64,000 bases of DNA, taken from the NCBI RefSeq assembly GCF_045689235.1, contig NZ_CP136864.1:2666001-2730000 (forward strand). The letters run 5' to 3'. The DNA comes from Congregibacter variabilis (GTDB lineage Bacteria; Pseudomonadota; Gammaproteobacteria; Pseudomonadales; Halieaceae). The translations under genes and the position numbers were made by a program. Positions within the stretch are counted from its first letter, which is position 1. Every line of letters starts with the position of its first letter. The notes beneath the pieces are model-generated. The model was given only the letters and a program-made list of their open reading frames with translations, was not told the origin of the DNA and did not search any database. Below are positions 1 to 9,470 of this stretch, piece by piece.

Positions 1-2307
1 ACAGGCCTGCATCATATGGTCTTCGAGGTTGTAGATAACTCCATTGATGAAGCGCTGGCCGGTCATTGCGGCAAGATCCTAATAACCATTCACCCTGACG
101 AGTCTGTGTCGGTTCAAGATGATGGTCGAGGTATACCCACAGACATGCACGAAGAGGGTGTGTCTGCGGCAGAAGTGATTCTTACTGTTCTTCATGCCGG
201 GGGTAAATTCGACGATAACACCTACAAAGTGTCCGGCGGTCTGCACGGTGTGGGCGTTTCGGTGGTTAATGCGCTTTCTGAAGAGCTTTGGCTCACAATT
301 TGGCGCGCTGGTCGACGTTATGAGCAGCGCTACGCCCATGGCGTACCCCAGGGTGCCTTGGAGGATGTCGGTGAAGCCGATAAGACGGGCACACTCATCC
401 GTTTTAAGCCCTCAGCAGAAACCTTTACCAACATTGAGTTCGAGTTCGAAATACTCGCAAAGCGCCTCCGAGAGTTGGCATTTCTGAATTCTGGTGTTGA
501 AATCCTTCTTCACGACGAGCGCTCAGGAAAGGATGATCGGTATTTTTATGAAGGTGGCTTAAGGGCCTTTGTTGATTACCTGAATCGCAACAAAACACCT
601 ATGCATAAAGCGTTTCACTTCCAGGCGGATACGGAAGATGGCACCGCAGTCGAGGTGGCGTTGCAGTGGAATGACTCGTATCAAGAAAACATCTTCTGTT
701 ACACCAATAACATTCCTCAGCGCGACGGTGGTACGCACCTGGCGGGCTTTCGATCGGCCCTTACTAGAACCCTGAATGCCTATATAGAGCGTGAAGGACT
801 GGCGAAAAAGGCCAAGGTCAACACCACGGGAGATGATGCCCGAGAGGGTCTGACAGCGATTGTGTCTGTGAAAGTGCCAGATCCCAAGTTTTCGTCGCAA
901 ACAAAAGACAAGCTTGTGTCTTCTGAGGTGAAAACCGTTGTAGAGCAGACAATGAACAACCGGTTTAGTGAGTATTTGCTGGAAAGCCCCGGTGAGGCAA
1001 AGGCAATCGTCACGAAAATGCTTGATGCGGCTAGAGCCCGCGAGGCGGCCCGCAAAGCGCGAGAGATGACGCGTCGCAAGGGTGCCCTGGATATCGCCGG
1101 TCTGCCCGGCAAACTGGCGGACTGCCAAGAGAAAGATGCAGCGCTTTCAGAAATCTATCTGGTAGAGGGTGATTCGGCGGGCGGCTCGGCAAAACAGGGC
1201 CGGAATCGTCGTTTTCAGGCGATTTTGCCACTCAAGGGCAAGATTCTGAATGTCGAGAAAGCCCGCTTCGATAAGATGCTAGCGTCGGTGGAAGTTGGCA
1301 CATTGGTGACAGCATTGGGTTGCGGTATTGGTAAGGAAGAGTTTGATCCTGACAAATTACGCTATCACCGCATCATCATCATGACGGATGCCGATGTTGA
1401 CGGTTCGCACATCCGTACCCTGCTGCTAACCTTCTTCTTCCGCCAGATGCGAGAGTTGATTGATCGTGGCTATGTGTATATTGCGCAGCCGCCACTGTAC
1501 AAAATTGCCAAGGGTAAGCAGCACCAATACCTTAAAGATGACGCTGCTCTGGCTGAGTTTCTTACAGCTCAGGCGCTTGATGGAGCCGCGTTGTATGTGA
1601 ACGCAGACGCCCCGGGAATTAGTGGAGAATCTTTGGCAGAACTGATTCGTCAGTATCAGGCTGTGGATGCAATTGTTAAGCGTCGCAGCCGTCATTATCC
1701 CGAAGAGCTCATTTGGGAGCTGGTTTTTGGCCCACACCTCGTTGGCGATGACCTTACCAATGAAGCTGCGGTTGAGCTGTATTGCAAAGCGATGAGTGAG
1801 CGCTTACTCACCCTTAAGACCAAGGGAACCAGCTATTCTGTCGTCCCACGGTCGGATGATCAGGAAGTCTGGTACCCCCTGGTGCGTATGCTTGCACACG
1901 GTGTAGAGCGTCCTATTGCGCTTAAGCCTGAATTCTTTAGATCAAAAGACTACGCGGCCATGGCGGCACTTGGTGAGACCCTTAAAGGTCTCATCGATGA
2001 AACAGGCTACTTCCAGCGCGGCGAAAAAACGCTTCAGACTCAGGACTTTGTGGAAGGTCTCGAGTGGCTCATGACAGAGGCAAAAAGGGGTTACTACATT
2101 CAGCGCTATAAAGGTCTGGGTGAGATGAACCCCGAGCAGCTTTGGGAGACGACGATGGACCCCGAAAGCCGCCGTATGCTGCAGGTGACTATCGACGACG
2201 CTATGTTGGCAGATGAGATCTTCACGACACTCATGGGGGATCAGGTGGAGCCTCGTCGGGAGTTTATTGAGCAGAATGCGCTGTACGTTTCAAATTTGGA
2301 CGTTTGA
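1..2307 (+). CDS. gyrB: DNA gyrase subunit B, 5' end outside the window
   Basis: ATPase subunit of DNA gyrase, which introduces negative supercoils together with GyrA. The frame is open from base 1 (TGLHHMVFEVVDNS), so by comparison with E. coli GyrB only about 33 N-terminal residues are missing. Visible in order: GHKL ATPase motifs (VVDNSIDEA with the Mg/ATP Asn, DDGRGIP, GGLHGVGVSVVNALS), the Toprim metal site (EGDSAGGSAKQGR near codon 389 and DADVDGSHIR at codon 463), the long insert typical of proteobacterial GyrB, and the tail RYKGLGEMNPEQLWETTMDP followed by PRREFIEQNAL. The C-terminus is complete. No terminator follows: the stop codon abuts a degraded gene. The usual dnaA-dnaN-recF partners would lie to the left. 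Confidence 0.98.
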   Translation, partial: TGLHHMVFEVVDNSIDEALAGHCGKILITIHPDESVSVQDDGRGIPTDMHEEGVSAAEVILTVLHAGGKFDDNTYKVSGGLHGVGVSVVNALSEELWLTIWRAGRRYEQRYAHGVPQGALEDVGEADKTGTLIRFKPSAETFTNIEFEFEILAKRLRELAFLNSGVEILLHDERSGKDDRYFYEGGLRAFVDYLNRNKTPMHKAFHFQADTEDGTAVEVALQWNDSYQENIFCYTNNIPQRDGGTHLAGFRSALTRTLNAYIEREGLAKKAKVNTTGDDAREGLTAIVSVKVPDPKFSSQTKDKLVSSEVKTVVEQTMNNRFSEYLLESPGEAKAIVTKMLDAARAREAARKAREMTRRKGALDIAGLPGKLADCQEKDAALSEIYLVEGDSAGGSAKQGRNRRFQAILPLKGKILNVEKARFDKMLASVEVGTLVTALGCGIGKEEFDPDKLRYHRIIIMTDADVDGSHIRTLLLTFFFRQMRELIDRGYVYIAQPPLYKIAKGKQHQYLKDDAALAEFLTAQALDGAALYVNADAPGISGESLAELIRQYQAVDAIVKRRSRHYPEELIWELVFGPHLVGDDLTNEAAVELYCKAMSERLLTLKTKGTSYSVVPRSDDQEVWYPLVRMLAHGVERPIALKPEFFRSKDYAAMAALGETLKGLIDETGYFQRGEKTLQTQDFVEGLEWLMTEAKRGYYIQRYKGLGEMNPEQLWETTMDPESRRMLQVTIDDAMLADEIFTTLMGDQVEPRREFIEQNALYVSNLDV

Positions 2308-3067
2308 TGATTGCGATGCTGGAGGTGTCTCCCGACGGTGGGCAGCAGTGGCGCGCGGCAAAACCGAGAGAGGACCTTGGCCGCTTTTCATTCCGCGAAT
2401 GGCGACTACCGGTCAGTGATGCCAATAAAGGCCCTGCTACGTTGATGGTACGTGCGACAAGTAACAAGGGAGAGATGCAGCCGCGAGAGGCCAGCTGAAG
2501 TTACGCTTCCGTCAGACACCTCTGTGCTTCGACAATCGGAGTTAGCCGGCTATAGCCTCGCGCAGCAAAAGTGCGGCATCTGTCACTTGGCAAATTACAT
2601 CAGTTACCAGCCGCCGGGGATGACCCTGGATCAGTGGATTGGCGAGATCCAAAAGATGCAGCACTCTTACAGTGCGCCAATAAATGAAGAGGATATCAAA
2701 CTTATCGGTGCGTGCTTGGCTGTGGAGTACAGGAGTGCGAAAGCCTCAGATGCCCCCGGTGCTCGCATTAACTGAAGCAGCGCAAAAACAAGCCACCGAA
2801 AGAGCCCGCGACACAAAGATTGATGTTCAACAGCTTTTGGCTATGAATGCTTGCCCCGGTTGCCATGCGGTGGATCGAAAGATAGTTGGGCCGTCTTTTA
2901 CAGAAGTAGCCGCCAAATACACCGGGACCGAGGAAGCGGCAAAACCCCTGGCCGCTTCAATAAAAAGTGGTGGCACCGGTAAGTGGAGGGCGATGGCCAT
3001 GCCACCCATGGCAGGACTAAGTGATGTTGAGGCTTTGGCGTTGGCCGAGTATGTATTGAATCAGTGA
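2308..3067 (+). pseudogene. Degraded sulfite dehydrogenase / cytochrome c gene (3' remnant)
   Basis: Three consecutive frames together read as the end of a sulfite-oxidising enzyme. The first (2304-2498) has the C-terminal dimerisation domain of SorA/SoxC-type molybdenum oxidoreductases (LEVSPDGGQQW, LGRFSFREWRLP, TLMVRATSNKGEMQP). The second (about 2499-2757) has a SorB-like haem site CGICH with YISYQPPGMTLDQW. The third (to 3067) is a class I cytochrome c domain with CPGCH and the likely Met ligand in MAMPPM. None has a signal peptide, which both haem domains need. The molybdenum catalytic domain is absent because the remnant starts exactly at the gyrB stop. The frame changes near 2490 and again at a run of five C at 2753-2757. 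I infer a 5' deletion plus two indels; assembly error in the indels is possible. Confidence 0.7.
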
Positions 3068-3154
3068 GCACTCATTGTTTATCGTTGCCACTGTGCACAC
3101 GCGCGCTTCGCAAGGTTGTGCTGAACTAACAAAAACACGTCTAAGGATAAATGC

Positions 3155-4111
3155 ATGACTATCGCTGTGCTGGGCGAGGCTCTGGTCGATCTCATTCTTG
3201 CGCCTGATGGTAGCTTTCGTCCCCATCTCGGCGGTTCACCGTTTAACGTCGCCATTGGCCTTGCACGACAGGGTTTACACGCCAGCTACCTGTCACCGTT
3301 TTCCGATGATGCCTTTGGGCAGCAGTTGATATCCGCGCTGGTTCGAGAAAACGTTGCTATGCCGACAACACGCCGTTCAGCTTGGCCGACCTCTCTGGCA
3401 TTGGTTACTCTCGAAGAAGATGGACAGCCCAGTTACCGTTTGTATCGCGAGGGGATTGCGGATAAAGATATTAGCGCCCAAGAGATCATCGACAAGCTTC
3501 CTGATGACCTGAGCCTCTTTCACACCGGATCATTGGCCATTACCCCCAGTCAGTTACCCAAGCTACGCACGGTGTTTGGGGAGCTTCAGCGGCGGGGTGT
3601 GCCGATTAGCCTGGACATCAATATTCGTCTGAAAGGCTCTATGGATCGAGAGAAGTATTTACAGGGTGTCCGCGATCTTTTGCCCGCTGCGAGTCTGGTG
3701 AAGGCGAGTGACGAAGATATTGATGCTTTTTCACTCGGTTTCAATGCTCGCGGTAGCGCCGAGATTTTGTACAAAGAGATGAACGGCGGCATGTTGGCTC
3801 TAACCGAGGGTGGCAGTGGAGTTTGCCTGTTTAGTCCGCAAGGTCTTGTGGAAGTGCCGGGATTTAAAGTCGTCAACGTAGCCGATACGGTAGGCGCAGG
3901 CGATACCTTTCACTCGGCGCTGCTTGCCGCTTTATGCCGCAGTGCGCCTGAGGTATCAGTGCCTGCTCTGCAAGCTTTGTCGACGGCGAGTCTTGAATCG
4001 TCGCTCTACTTTGCCTGTGCAGCCGCTGCTATTAATGTATCTCGACAGGGTTGCTCGCCCCCTACCTACGATGAGGTTGAGGCTTTTCTTCTAGCACAAC
4101 GGAGGTCCTAA
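3155..4111 (+). CDS. scrK: Fructokinase, PfkB family
   Basis: Cytoplasmic sugar kinase of the PfkB/ribokinase family, 318 aa, expected to convert fructose and ATP to fructose 6-phosphate. The N-terminal sugar-binding motif GGSPFNVA (residues 26-33) and the C-terminal DTVGAGDTFHSALL, with catalytic Asp 250 in GAGD, are intact. The ATG has a good ribosome site (AAGGA, 7 nt spacing). Fructose specificity is inferred from the neighbours: LacI-type repressor, TonB receptor, permease and GH68 beta-fructosidase. A related sugar kinase (gluconate or other hexose) cannot be excluded from motifs alone. It ends 19 bp from the convergent repressor gene. Confidence 0.85.
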   Translation: MTIAVLGEALVDLILAPDGSFRPHLGGSPFNVAIGLARQGLHASYLSPFSDDAFGQQLISALVRENVAMPTTRRSAWPTSLALVTLEEDGQPSYRLYREGIADKDISAQEIIDKLPDDLSLFHTGSLAITPSQLPKLRTVFGELQRRGVPISLDINIRLKGSMDREKYLQGVRDLLPAASLVKASDEDIDAFSLGFNARGSAEILYKEMNGGMLALTEGGSGVCLFSPQGLVEVPGFKVVNVADTVGAGDTFHSALLAALCRSAPEVSVPALQALSTASLESSLYFACAAAAINVSRQGCSPPTYDEVEAFLLAQRRS

Positions 4112-4130
4112 GTAGTGCTTCGGATCATTA

Positions 4131-5168
4131 TTAGCTTTTTGTATCGCTGCTTCTGCGGACGATAAGCTCTGTATCTAAAAGTGTGTCTTTCACCGGGTTT
4201 CCATTGATAAGCCCCAAGACTGAATCAACAAGAACCGCGCCAGCTTCGCGAATATGCTGTCTGACGGTCGTCAGTGGAGGGCTACTGTAAGCAGCCAGGC
4301 TAATATCGTCGTAACCCACAACCGCTATATCCTCAGGAACTCGCGTTCCACGGTGTTGAAGCGCCGAGAGCGTCGCCATTGCCATGACGTCGGTAACGCA
4401 CATTACAGCGTCAAAATCTGGTGAGCTTTGCAGCAGCTCTGGTATGGCGCTTTGCGCAGCTTCCATGTCGAAGGGAATATCAAACTTGAGTGCGGGGTCA
4501 AACTCAAGCCCGTGCTCGGCCAGCGCGCGCTGGTATCCGGCAAATCGGGCGGCGTTTTCGGGGTTGCCGGTGCTACCAAAAAAAGCAATCTTCCGTCGGC
4601 CTTTCGCCACTAAATGTGTTGCGGCCTGATAACCGCCCACTTCATTGTTGCTACCCACGAGCACGTACTGCTTGCCGGGGACCGGTTCCCCCCAGACCAC
4701 GAGGGAGCTGCGTTGTCTTGCTAGATTGTTGAGCTGTTCGTGCTGCTCACCCTGCCCAATAAAAATCGCGCCATCCGATTGGTTAAGCATGCGGCTGTTG
4801 TTTAAGTCTCTCACGTCGAGCACAGGTGCGCGTGCTAGCAGCAGGTCGTAGTCGCGCTCTGCCAATGAATCAGCGATGCCACCGAGCATGTCTAAGAAGA
4901 ATAGGTCAGACATATGCTGCTTGGACTCGATGTCCAACATAAACACCACGGCGATGACGCCTGTGCGCTGTAAGCGAAAGTCACGTGCCCGACGATTAAT
5001 TGCATAACCGTGGTCCCGCGCCAAGGCCTGTATTTTGTCCCGTGTGGCCTGACTTATTCTGGGGTTGTCGTTCAGCGCACGAGATGCAGTGGCCCGAGAT
5101 ACGCCTGCCAGGTCAGCCAGATCCTGCAGATTTTTTACGGCGCCGGCTTTAGTTTCAGACACACTCAT
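4131..5168 (-). CDS. LacI-family repressor of the sucrose/fructan locus
   Basis: LacI/GalR transcription factor, about 345 aa. The N-terminal helix-turn-helix plus hinge (NLQDLADLAGVSRATASRALNDNPRIS) is followed by a periplasmic-binding-protein-like effector domain (GVIAVVF..., AVMCVTDVMAMATLSAL, IAVVGYDDISLAAYSSPPLTTV). I chose the ATG at 5168, with ACGAG upstream; a TTG 30 bases further out has no ribosome site. It is divergent from the TonB receptor, and two LacI-type palindromes lie in the shared upstream region. It therefore probably represses the receptor and itself until sucrose or fructose is present (ScrR-like role, inferred). Confidence 0.9.
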   Translation of the reverse strand: MSVSETKAGAVKNLQDLADLAGVSRATASRALNDNPRISQATRDKIQALARDHGYAINRRARDFRLQRTGVIAVVFMLDIESKQHMSDLFFLDMLGGIADSLAERDYDLLLARAPVLDVRDLNNSRMLNQSDGAIFIGQGEQHEQLNNLARQRSSLVVWGEPVPGKQYVLVGSNNEVGGYQAATHLVAKGRRKIAFFGSTGNPENAARFAGYQRALAEHGLEFDPALKFDIPFDMEAAQSAIPELLQSSPDFDAVMCVTDVMAMATLSALQHRGTRVPEDIAVVGYDDISLAAYSSPPLTTVRQHIREAGAVLVDSVLGLINGNPVKDTLLDTELIVRRSSDTKS

Positions 5169-5284
5169 AAAGGTACTCGTTACGTCGCTTAACACCAAGA
5201 CGGAGCGTGCCAGTCCCCGCGCAAAGTTATCGGATTTATTGGATTAATACTCTAAACGAGAAACTACGCGTTCCTGAATGCAGA

Positions 5285-5320
5285 CGCAATCGATTACATT
5301 TTTGTTTGCAATCGATTGCA
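5285..5320. promoter_or_regulatory. Tandem LacI-type operators
   Basis: TGCAATCGATTGCA at 5307-5320 is a perfect 14-bp palindrome with the central CG typical of LacI-family operators. A second copy, CGCAATCGATTACA at 5285-5298, differs at two positions. Their centres are 22 bp apart, about two helical turns, so dimers would bind the same DNA face. They sit about 70-105 bp before the TonB receptor start and upstream of the divergent repressor. No exact third copy was seen before the fructokinase or permease genes. Confidence 0.75.
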
Positions 5321-5391
5321 CAGTGTTCTATCTTTTAAATGTCCATGCTTAAAGTATGTGATCGTAATTATTCAAATAATAGGAATACGCC

Positions 5392-7965
5392 ATGAAATAT
5401 CGCAGCGATGCACTCTTTGTGCACTCTTCAATCGGTCTCATTTTGCTTGCTGCTTTGCCTGCAAGCTCGACGTTCGCTCAGACCTCTGATCAACCATCTA
5501 TCATGGAAGAGGTGATTGTTACCGGTGTGCCTTCCGGTGGTGCCACTAAACTTGAGGCCAGTGTTTCAGTGTCTTCCTATGGCGGTGACGATCTGATTGA
5601 CCTTGCTCCGCGATCCACCGCGGAGCTGTTTAGAGCCCTTCCAGGTATTCGATCCGAGAGCTCTGGTGGCGGCGGTAACGCAAACTTAACGGTCCGTGGT
5701 ATTCCTCTTGCTACTGGTGGCTCCAAGTACATGCAAGTGCATGAAGACGGTCTGCCTGTTCTTGAGTATGGCGATATTAATTTTGGTAACACCGACAACT
5801 GGATGCGTACCGATTGGACGGTATCCCGCGTTGAAAGTATCCGCGGCGGTTCTGCCTCCACTTTCGCCAGCAACTCTCCTGGCGGCATTATCAATATCAT
5901 CAGCAAGACCGGAGATCAGGAAGGAGGTACTGTCGGAGTAAGTATTGGTGCTGATTACGATGAGTTTCGTACTGACTTCGAATATGGCGGTTCGTTAACC
6001 GACACGATTCATTATCACATTGGTGGCTTCTTCCGCGATGGAGAGGGCGTGCGCGAGACCGGTTTTAATGGTGACAACGGCGGTCAGATTAAAGCTAACC
6101 TCACCAAAGAGTTCGATGATGGTTATCTGCGTCTGTACGCCAAGAGTCTCAACGATCGGGTAACGACTTATTTGCCTTCTCCGGTTCGGGTGAACAGTGG
6201 CGACTCTTACGGCGCCGTGCCGGGCTACGATGCAAGCAGCCAAACGCTCCACTCGCAGCAAACCAACAACTTCACGACTTTTGATCAGTTCGGTACGCCC
6301 GTATCCCGTTCTCTGTCGGATGGTATTGAGTCTAAGGTCAACGCATTCGGCTTCGAGTTCAACAAGAGCTTGTCGGACCAGCTATCGATCACCAACAAGT
6401 TTCGAATTTCCGACATCTCTGGGGGATTTATCGCTCCGTTCACTGATGGCTTTGCTGGTGGCACAGACACGATTGCCGCAAAAGGCGCCGCCCTTTGCGC
6501 GGACGCGAGTGTTGGCGGCGTTGGCCTTGATTGCTCCGGTGGCGTCACGGCCCTGATTGACGGCCAGCTGGCCGACCCAAATCAGCTTGCCTATACGAAT
6601 CTACTCTTTGATACCGAGATTCATGATCTCGGGCTCATGGTGAATGACCTACAGTTTCAGTGGGAAAACACCAATGGTTTAGCGATTACCGCAGGTCTTT
6701 ACTACTCGAAGCAAAATATTAAGACCTCCTGGAACAGCTGGCAAACGCGCATGCAGACTCTCGACGGGGCTAACTCGCGAAATATCAGCTACGTCGCCAA
6801 TGGCGCTGGAATTGACGCCAACGGTACCGCCATCGATGTCACCCTTGCGGACAATGGCGCGGTTACCCAAAGCTTCCTTGCATGGAACTGGGACCTTGAG
6901 TACACAACTTTCGCCCCGTATATCAACGTAGGCTTTGATCTTGGTGACCGGCTGCGCTTCGATGTGAGTGCGCGCCACGATGAGGTAGAAGCACGTGGCC
7001 AACGTCTTGACGCATGTTGCGGCGGTAACACGGCTGTAGATCTGAACGGTGATGGATCGGTAGGTCAGTTTACCGTTGCAAACGGGGTGATCACCCGCCT
7101 CGATAGCGATGCCCTACTTGAGAATCCCGGCGCAACCTCGGCAGGCTTCATTAGTGGCGGTGTACGAGTGCTGAACTCGAACAATGCCGCGGTTACCGAC
7201 GTTAACTACGATGCCGACAACACATCATTCTCCCTGGGCGGCACCTTCCTGCTCACCGACAACTCATCGCTATTTGCGCGCTACAGTGACGGTGGGCGGG
7301 CGGTTGCCGACAGGCTCACTCAGGTTCCTGGGTCGCTGCGGCCGGACGGCAGCTTATCATCCACCACTGATGGCTTTGACAATGTTCAGCAATTAGAGCT
7401 TGGTTACAAGCACTTTGGTGACAACTGGTCGTTCTTTGCAACACTGTTCAACACCATTACCGAAGAGACGCAGGCGGAATTGACCAGCGGTCTGACCTTT
7501 GTTCGTGAATACGAGTCCACGGGTTTGGAGCTCGAAGGTACTTGGGACATCTCGGGTAACTTTGGTATTCGTGGCAACATGACCTGGACTGATGCAGAAA
7601 TTTCTGACGATCAGACCAACGCCGCTGTTGTAGGGAATACGCCTCGTCGACAAGCAGACTTTATCTACACCTTGATTCCCGAGTATCGAGCCGAGCGTCT
7701 AACTGCAGGCTTAGTGCTGCAGGGTTCGACGGAGTACTACCTTCAGGACAACAACGACTTGAAGCAAGAGGCTTACATTTTGGCCAACCTGTTTGCGAAC
7801 TGGGACATAACCGCGGACCTTACGGCATATGTAAATGTAAATAACCTGACTGATGAGTTTATTATCACGGAGTCGGAGGAAGGTTCAGGCAGCGTTGGTA
7901 GCTTTATTCGTGCACGTCCACTGAATGGTCGCTCGACTAACATTGGGTTTATGTACCGCTTTTAG
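5392..7965 (+). CDS. TonB-dependent outer-membrane receptor, probably for sucrose or fructo-oligosaccharide
   Basis: Outer-membrane active transporter of 857 aa energised by TonB-ExbBD. It has a Sec signal peptide (about residues 1-29, ending TFAQ), a TonB box-like EEVIVTG near residues 39-45, a plug domain (SSGGGGNANLTVRGIP, TWTVSRVESIRGG-type segment, NSPGGIINIISKTG), and a long beta-barrel ending in the usual aromatic C-terminus MYRF. The ATG is preceded by AGGAA. Substrate is inferred from context only: LacI operators in its promoter, then a GPH permease, a GH68 enzyme and a fructokinase. It would carry the sugar into the periplasm before the inner-membrane permease. Confidence 0.93.
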   Translation: MKYRSDALFVHSSIGLILLAALPASSTFAQTSDQPSIMEEVIVTGVPSGGATKLEASVSVSSYGGDDLIDLAPRSTAELFRALPGIRSESSGGGGNANLTVRGIPLATGGSKYMQVHEDGLPVLEYGDINFGNTDNWMRTDWTVSRVESIRGGSASTFASNSPGGIINIISKTGDQEGGTVGVSIGADYDEFRTDFEYGGSLTDTIHYHIGGFFRDGEGVRETGFNGDNGGQIKANLTKEFDDGYLRLYAKSLNDRVTTYLPSPVRVNSGDSYGAVPGYDASSQTLHSQQTNNFTTFDQFGTPVSRSLSDGIESKVNAFGFEFNKSLSDQLSITNKFRISDISGGFIAPFTDGFAGGTDTIAAKGAALCADASVGGVGLDCSGGVTALIDGQLADPNQLAYTNLLFDTEIHDLGLMVNDLQFQWENTNGLAITAGLYYSKQNIKTSWNSWQTRMQTLDGANSRNISYVANGAGIDANGTAIDVTLADNGAVTQSFLAWNWDLEYTTFAPYINVGFDLGDRLRFDVSARHDEVEARGQRLDACCGGNTAVDLNGDGSVGQFTVANGVITRLDSDALLENPGATSAGFISGGVRVLNSNNAAVTDVNYDADNTSFSLGGTFLLTDNSSLFARYSDGGRAVADRLTQVPGSLRPDGSLSSTTDGFDNVQQLELGYKHFGDNWSFFATLFNTITEETQAELTSGLTFVREYESTGLELEGTWDISGNFGIRGNMTWTDAEISDDQTNAAVVGNTPRRQADFIYTLIPEYRAERLTAGLVLQGSTEYYLQDNNDLKQEAYILANLFANWDITADLTAYVNVNNLTDEFIITESEEGSGSVGSFIRARPLNGRSTNIGFMYRF

Positions 7966-7992
7966 GCTTCCTGTCATAGCATAGCGACACCA

Positions 7993-8027
7993 GTGGGGGC
8001 CGTCGCATATCGGCCCCCACGCATTTT
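7993..8027 (+). terminator. Rho-independent terminator after the TonB receptor
   Basis: A perfect 10-bp GC-rich stem (GTGGGGGCCG / CGGCCCCCAC) with an 8-nt loop is followed by a short T tract (GCATTTTC). It lies 28 bp past the receptor stop and may reduce transcription into the permease gene rather than stop it fully, because the T run is only four. Confidence 0.6.
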
Positions 8028-8084
8028 CAAACTGCCGATCGATGCGCTTGCTGGCGTGTCCCCTTGAACTCTGGCGGATCAATC

Positions 8085-9470
8085 ATGAGCGAAAAAGCTG
8101 ATACAGCACCGCTGTCCTTTACAGAGAAGGTCGGTTACGGTCTGGGCGATATGGCCTCGAATTTCTACATGGGATTCTTCGGCCTGTTTTTGCTGTACTA
8201 CTACACGGATGTTTTTGGGATCAGTCCTGCTGCGGCGGCAACGATGTTGCTGGTCACCAAGGTTATTGATGCCATAAGTGACCCGGCAATGGGCCTTATC
8301 TCTGATAGAACCAACAGCCGTTGGGGAAAGTACCGTCCATACTTATTGTGGGCCGCGGTTCCCTATGCCGGTCTTGGTTATCTTTTGTTTTTGGGCCCCG
8401 ATCTATCGCCTACGGGTAAACTAATTTACGCCTACATTACCTACACACTGGTAATGCTCGCCTATACAGCGATCAACGTCCCTTATTCTGCCTTACTCGC
8501 TGTTATTTCCCCGGTCGCGGAAGAACGGACCAAAGCGACGCAGTTTCGCTTTGTATTTGCGTCACTGGGAACCTTAACGGTAGGCGCTTTTGCAACGCCA
8601 CTGGTGGGATGGCTCGGGGGAGATGATCAGCTACTCGGTTTTAAACTCACTATCATTTTGTTTGCCGTGCTATCGGTGCTCATTTTCTGGATTACCTTTG
8701 CCACCACACGTGAGCGAGTTAAGCCTCAGCCGAGTACTGGGAGTGTCGCTGATGACATCACGGCATTGCTTAAAAACCGATCCTGGATGATTCTTGTTTT
8801 CACCGGAATCCTGATTGTTGTTGGCCTGATTGCTCGTTTTGCGTCCATCGTTTACTACATGAAGTATTATGTGAACGACAGTGGCGAAGCCATATTTCTG
8901 ATTTTTGATAGAACCGCAATTCTTACTTCCTGCGGTCTCATGGGGCAACTCATTGGCGCGCTTGTGACGCCTTTTCTTGCCGCCAGGATCGAAAAGCATC
9001 GTCTTGTAATGTTTATGAGTTTGTTACACGCGGTGAGCTTGGCTCTTTGCTACATGATCCCACCAGACCAGTTTCCACTAATTGTATTGATACACAGCGT
9101 CGGAATTTTCACCTTCGGAGTAAGCATTACCCTGTTGTTTTCTATGTATACCGATTGCGCCGAGTACGGTGAATGGCTTACCGGCCGAAACACGGCGGGG
9201 CTTACGATCTCAGCTTCTATGTTCTCCTTGAAGTTTGGCTCTGCTGTGGGCGGTGCGATTCCCGGCTTTATGCTGGCTTGGTTTGGGTTTGTTGCAAACC
9301 AGGCGCAAAACGATGTTGCAGTGGCAGGTATTCGTCTGATGTTCAACGTTGTGCCAGCGGTTTATTTTTTGGCGGCGGCGACGCTCATGTTTTGGTACAC
9401 CATTGATCGCCAGACCTTGCAGCAGGTTGAGCGTGACCTCCACAGCCGGCGAGGCGCGATAACCCAGTGA
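8085..9470 (+). CDS. GPH-family sugar:cation symporter
   Basis: Inner-membrane secondary transporter of the glycoside-pentoside-hexuronide (MelB-like, MFS_2) family, about 461 aa with 12 predicted membrane segments. The family loop DRTNSRWGKYRPYLLW after TM2 is diagnostic, as is the early DAISDPAMG. The ATG at 8085 (MSEKADTAP) has GGCGGA upstream; the TTG at 8064 is less likely. It overlaps the GH68 gene by four bases (GTGA), so the two are translationally coupled. That coupling suggests import of sucrose or a short fructan for intracellular cleavage (ScrT-like role, inferred). Confidence 0.9.
   Translation: MSEKADTAPLSFTEKVGYGLGDMASNFYMGFFGLFLLYYYTDVFGISPAAAATMLLVTKVIDAISDPAMGLISDRTNSRWGKYRPYLLWAAVPYAGLGYLLFLGPDLSPTGKLIYAYITYTLVMLAYTAINVPYSALLAVISPVAEERTKATQFRFVFASLGTLTVGAFATPLVGWLGGDDQLLGFKLTIILFAVLSVLIFWITFATTRERVKPQPSTGSVADDITALLKNRSWMILVFTGILIVVGLIARFASIVYYMKYYVNDSGEAIFLIFDRTAILTSCGLMGQLIGALVTPFLAARIEKHRLVMFMSLLHAVSLALCYMIPPDQFPLIVLIHSVGIFTFGVSITLLFSMYTDCAEYGEWLTGRNTAGLTISASMFSLKFGSAVGGAIPGFMLAWFGFVANQAQNDVAVAGIRLMFNVVPAVYFLAAATLMFWYTIDRQTLQQVERDLHSRRGAITQ

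Noticed and set aside
559..1128. Long open frame antisense to gyrB (189 codons)
   Set aside because: A shadow of the gyrB codon pattern; no recognisable domain, no ribosome site. Similar antisense frames in polA (48520-49605) and ctaD (41292-41999) were rejected for the same reason.
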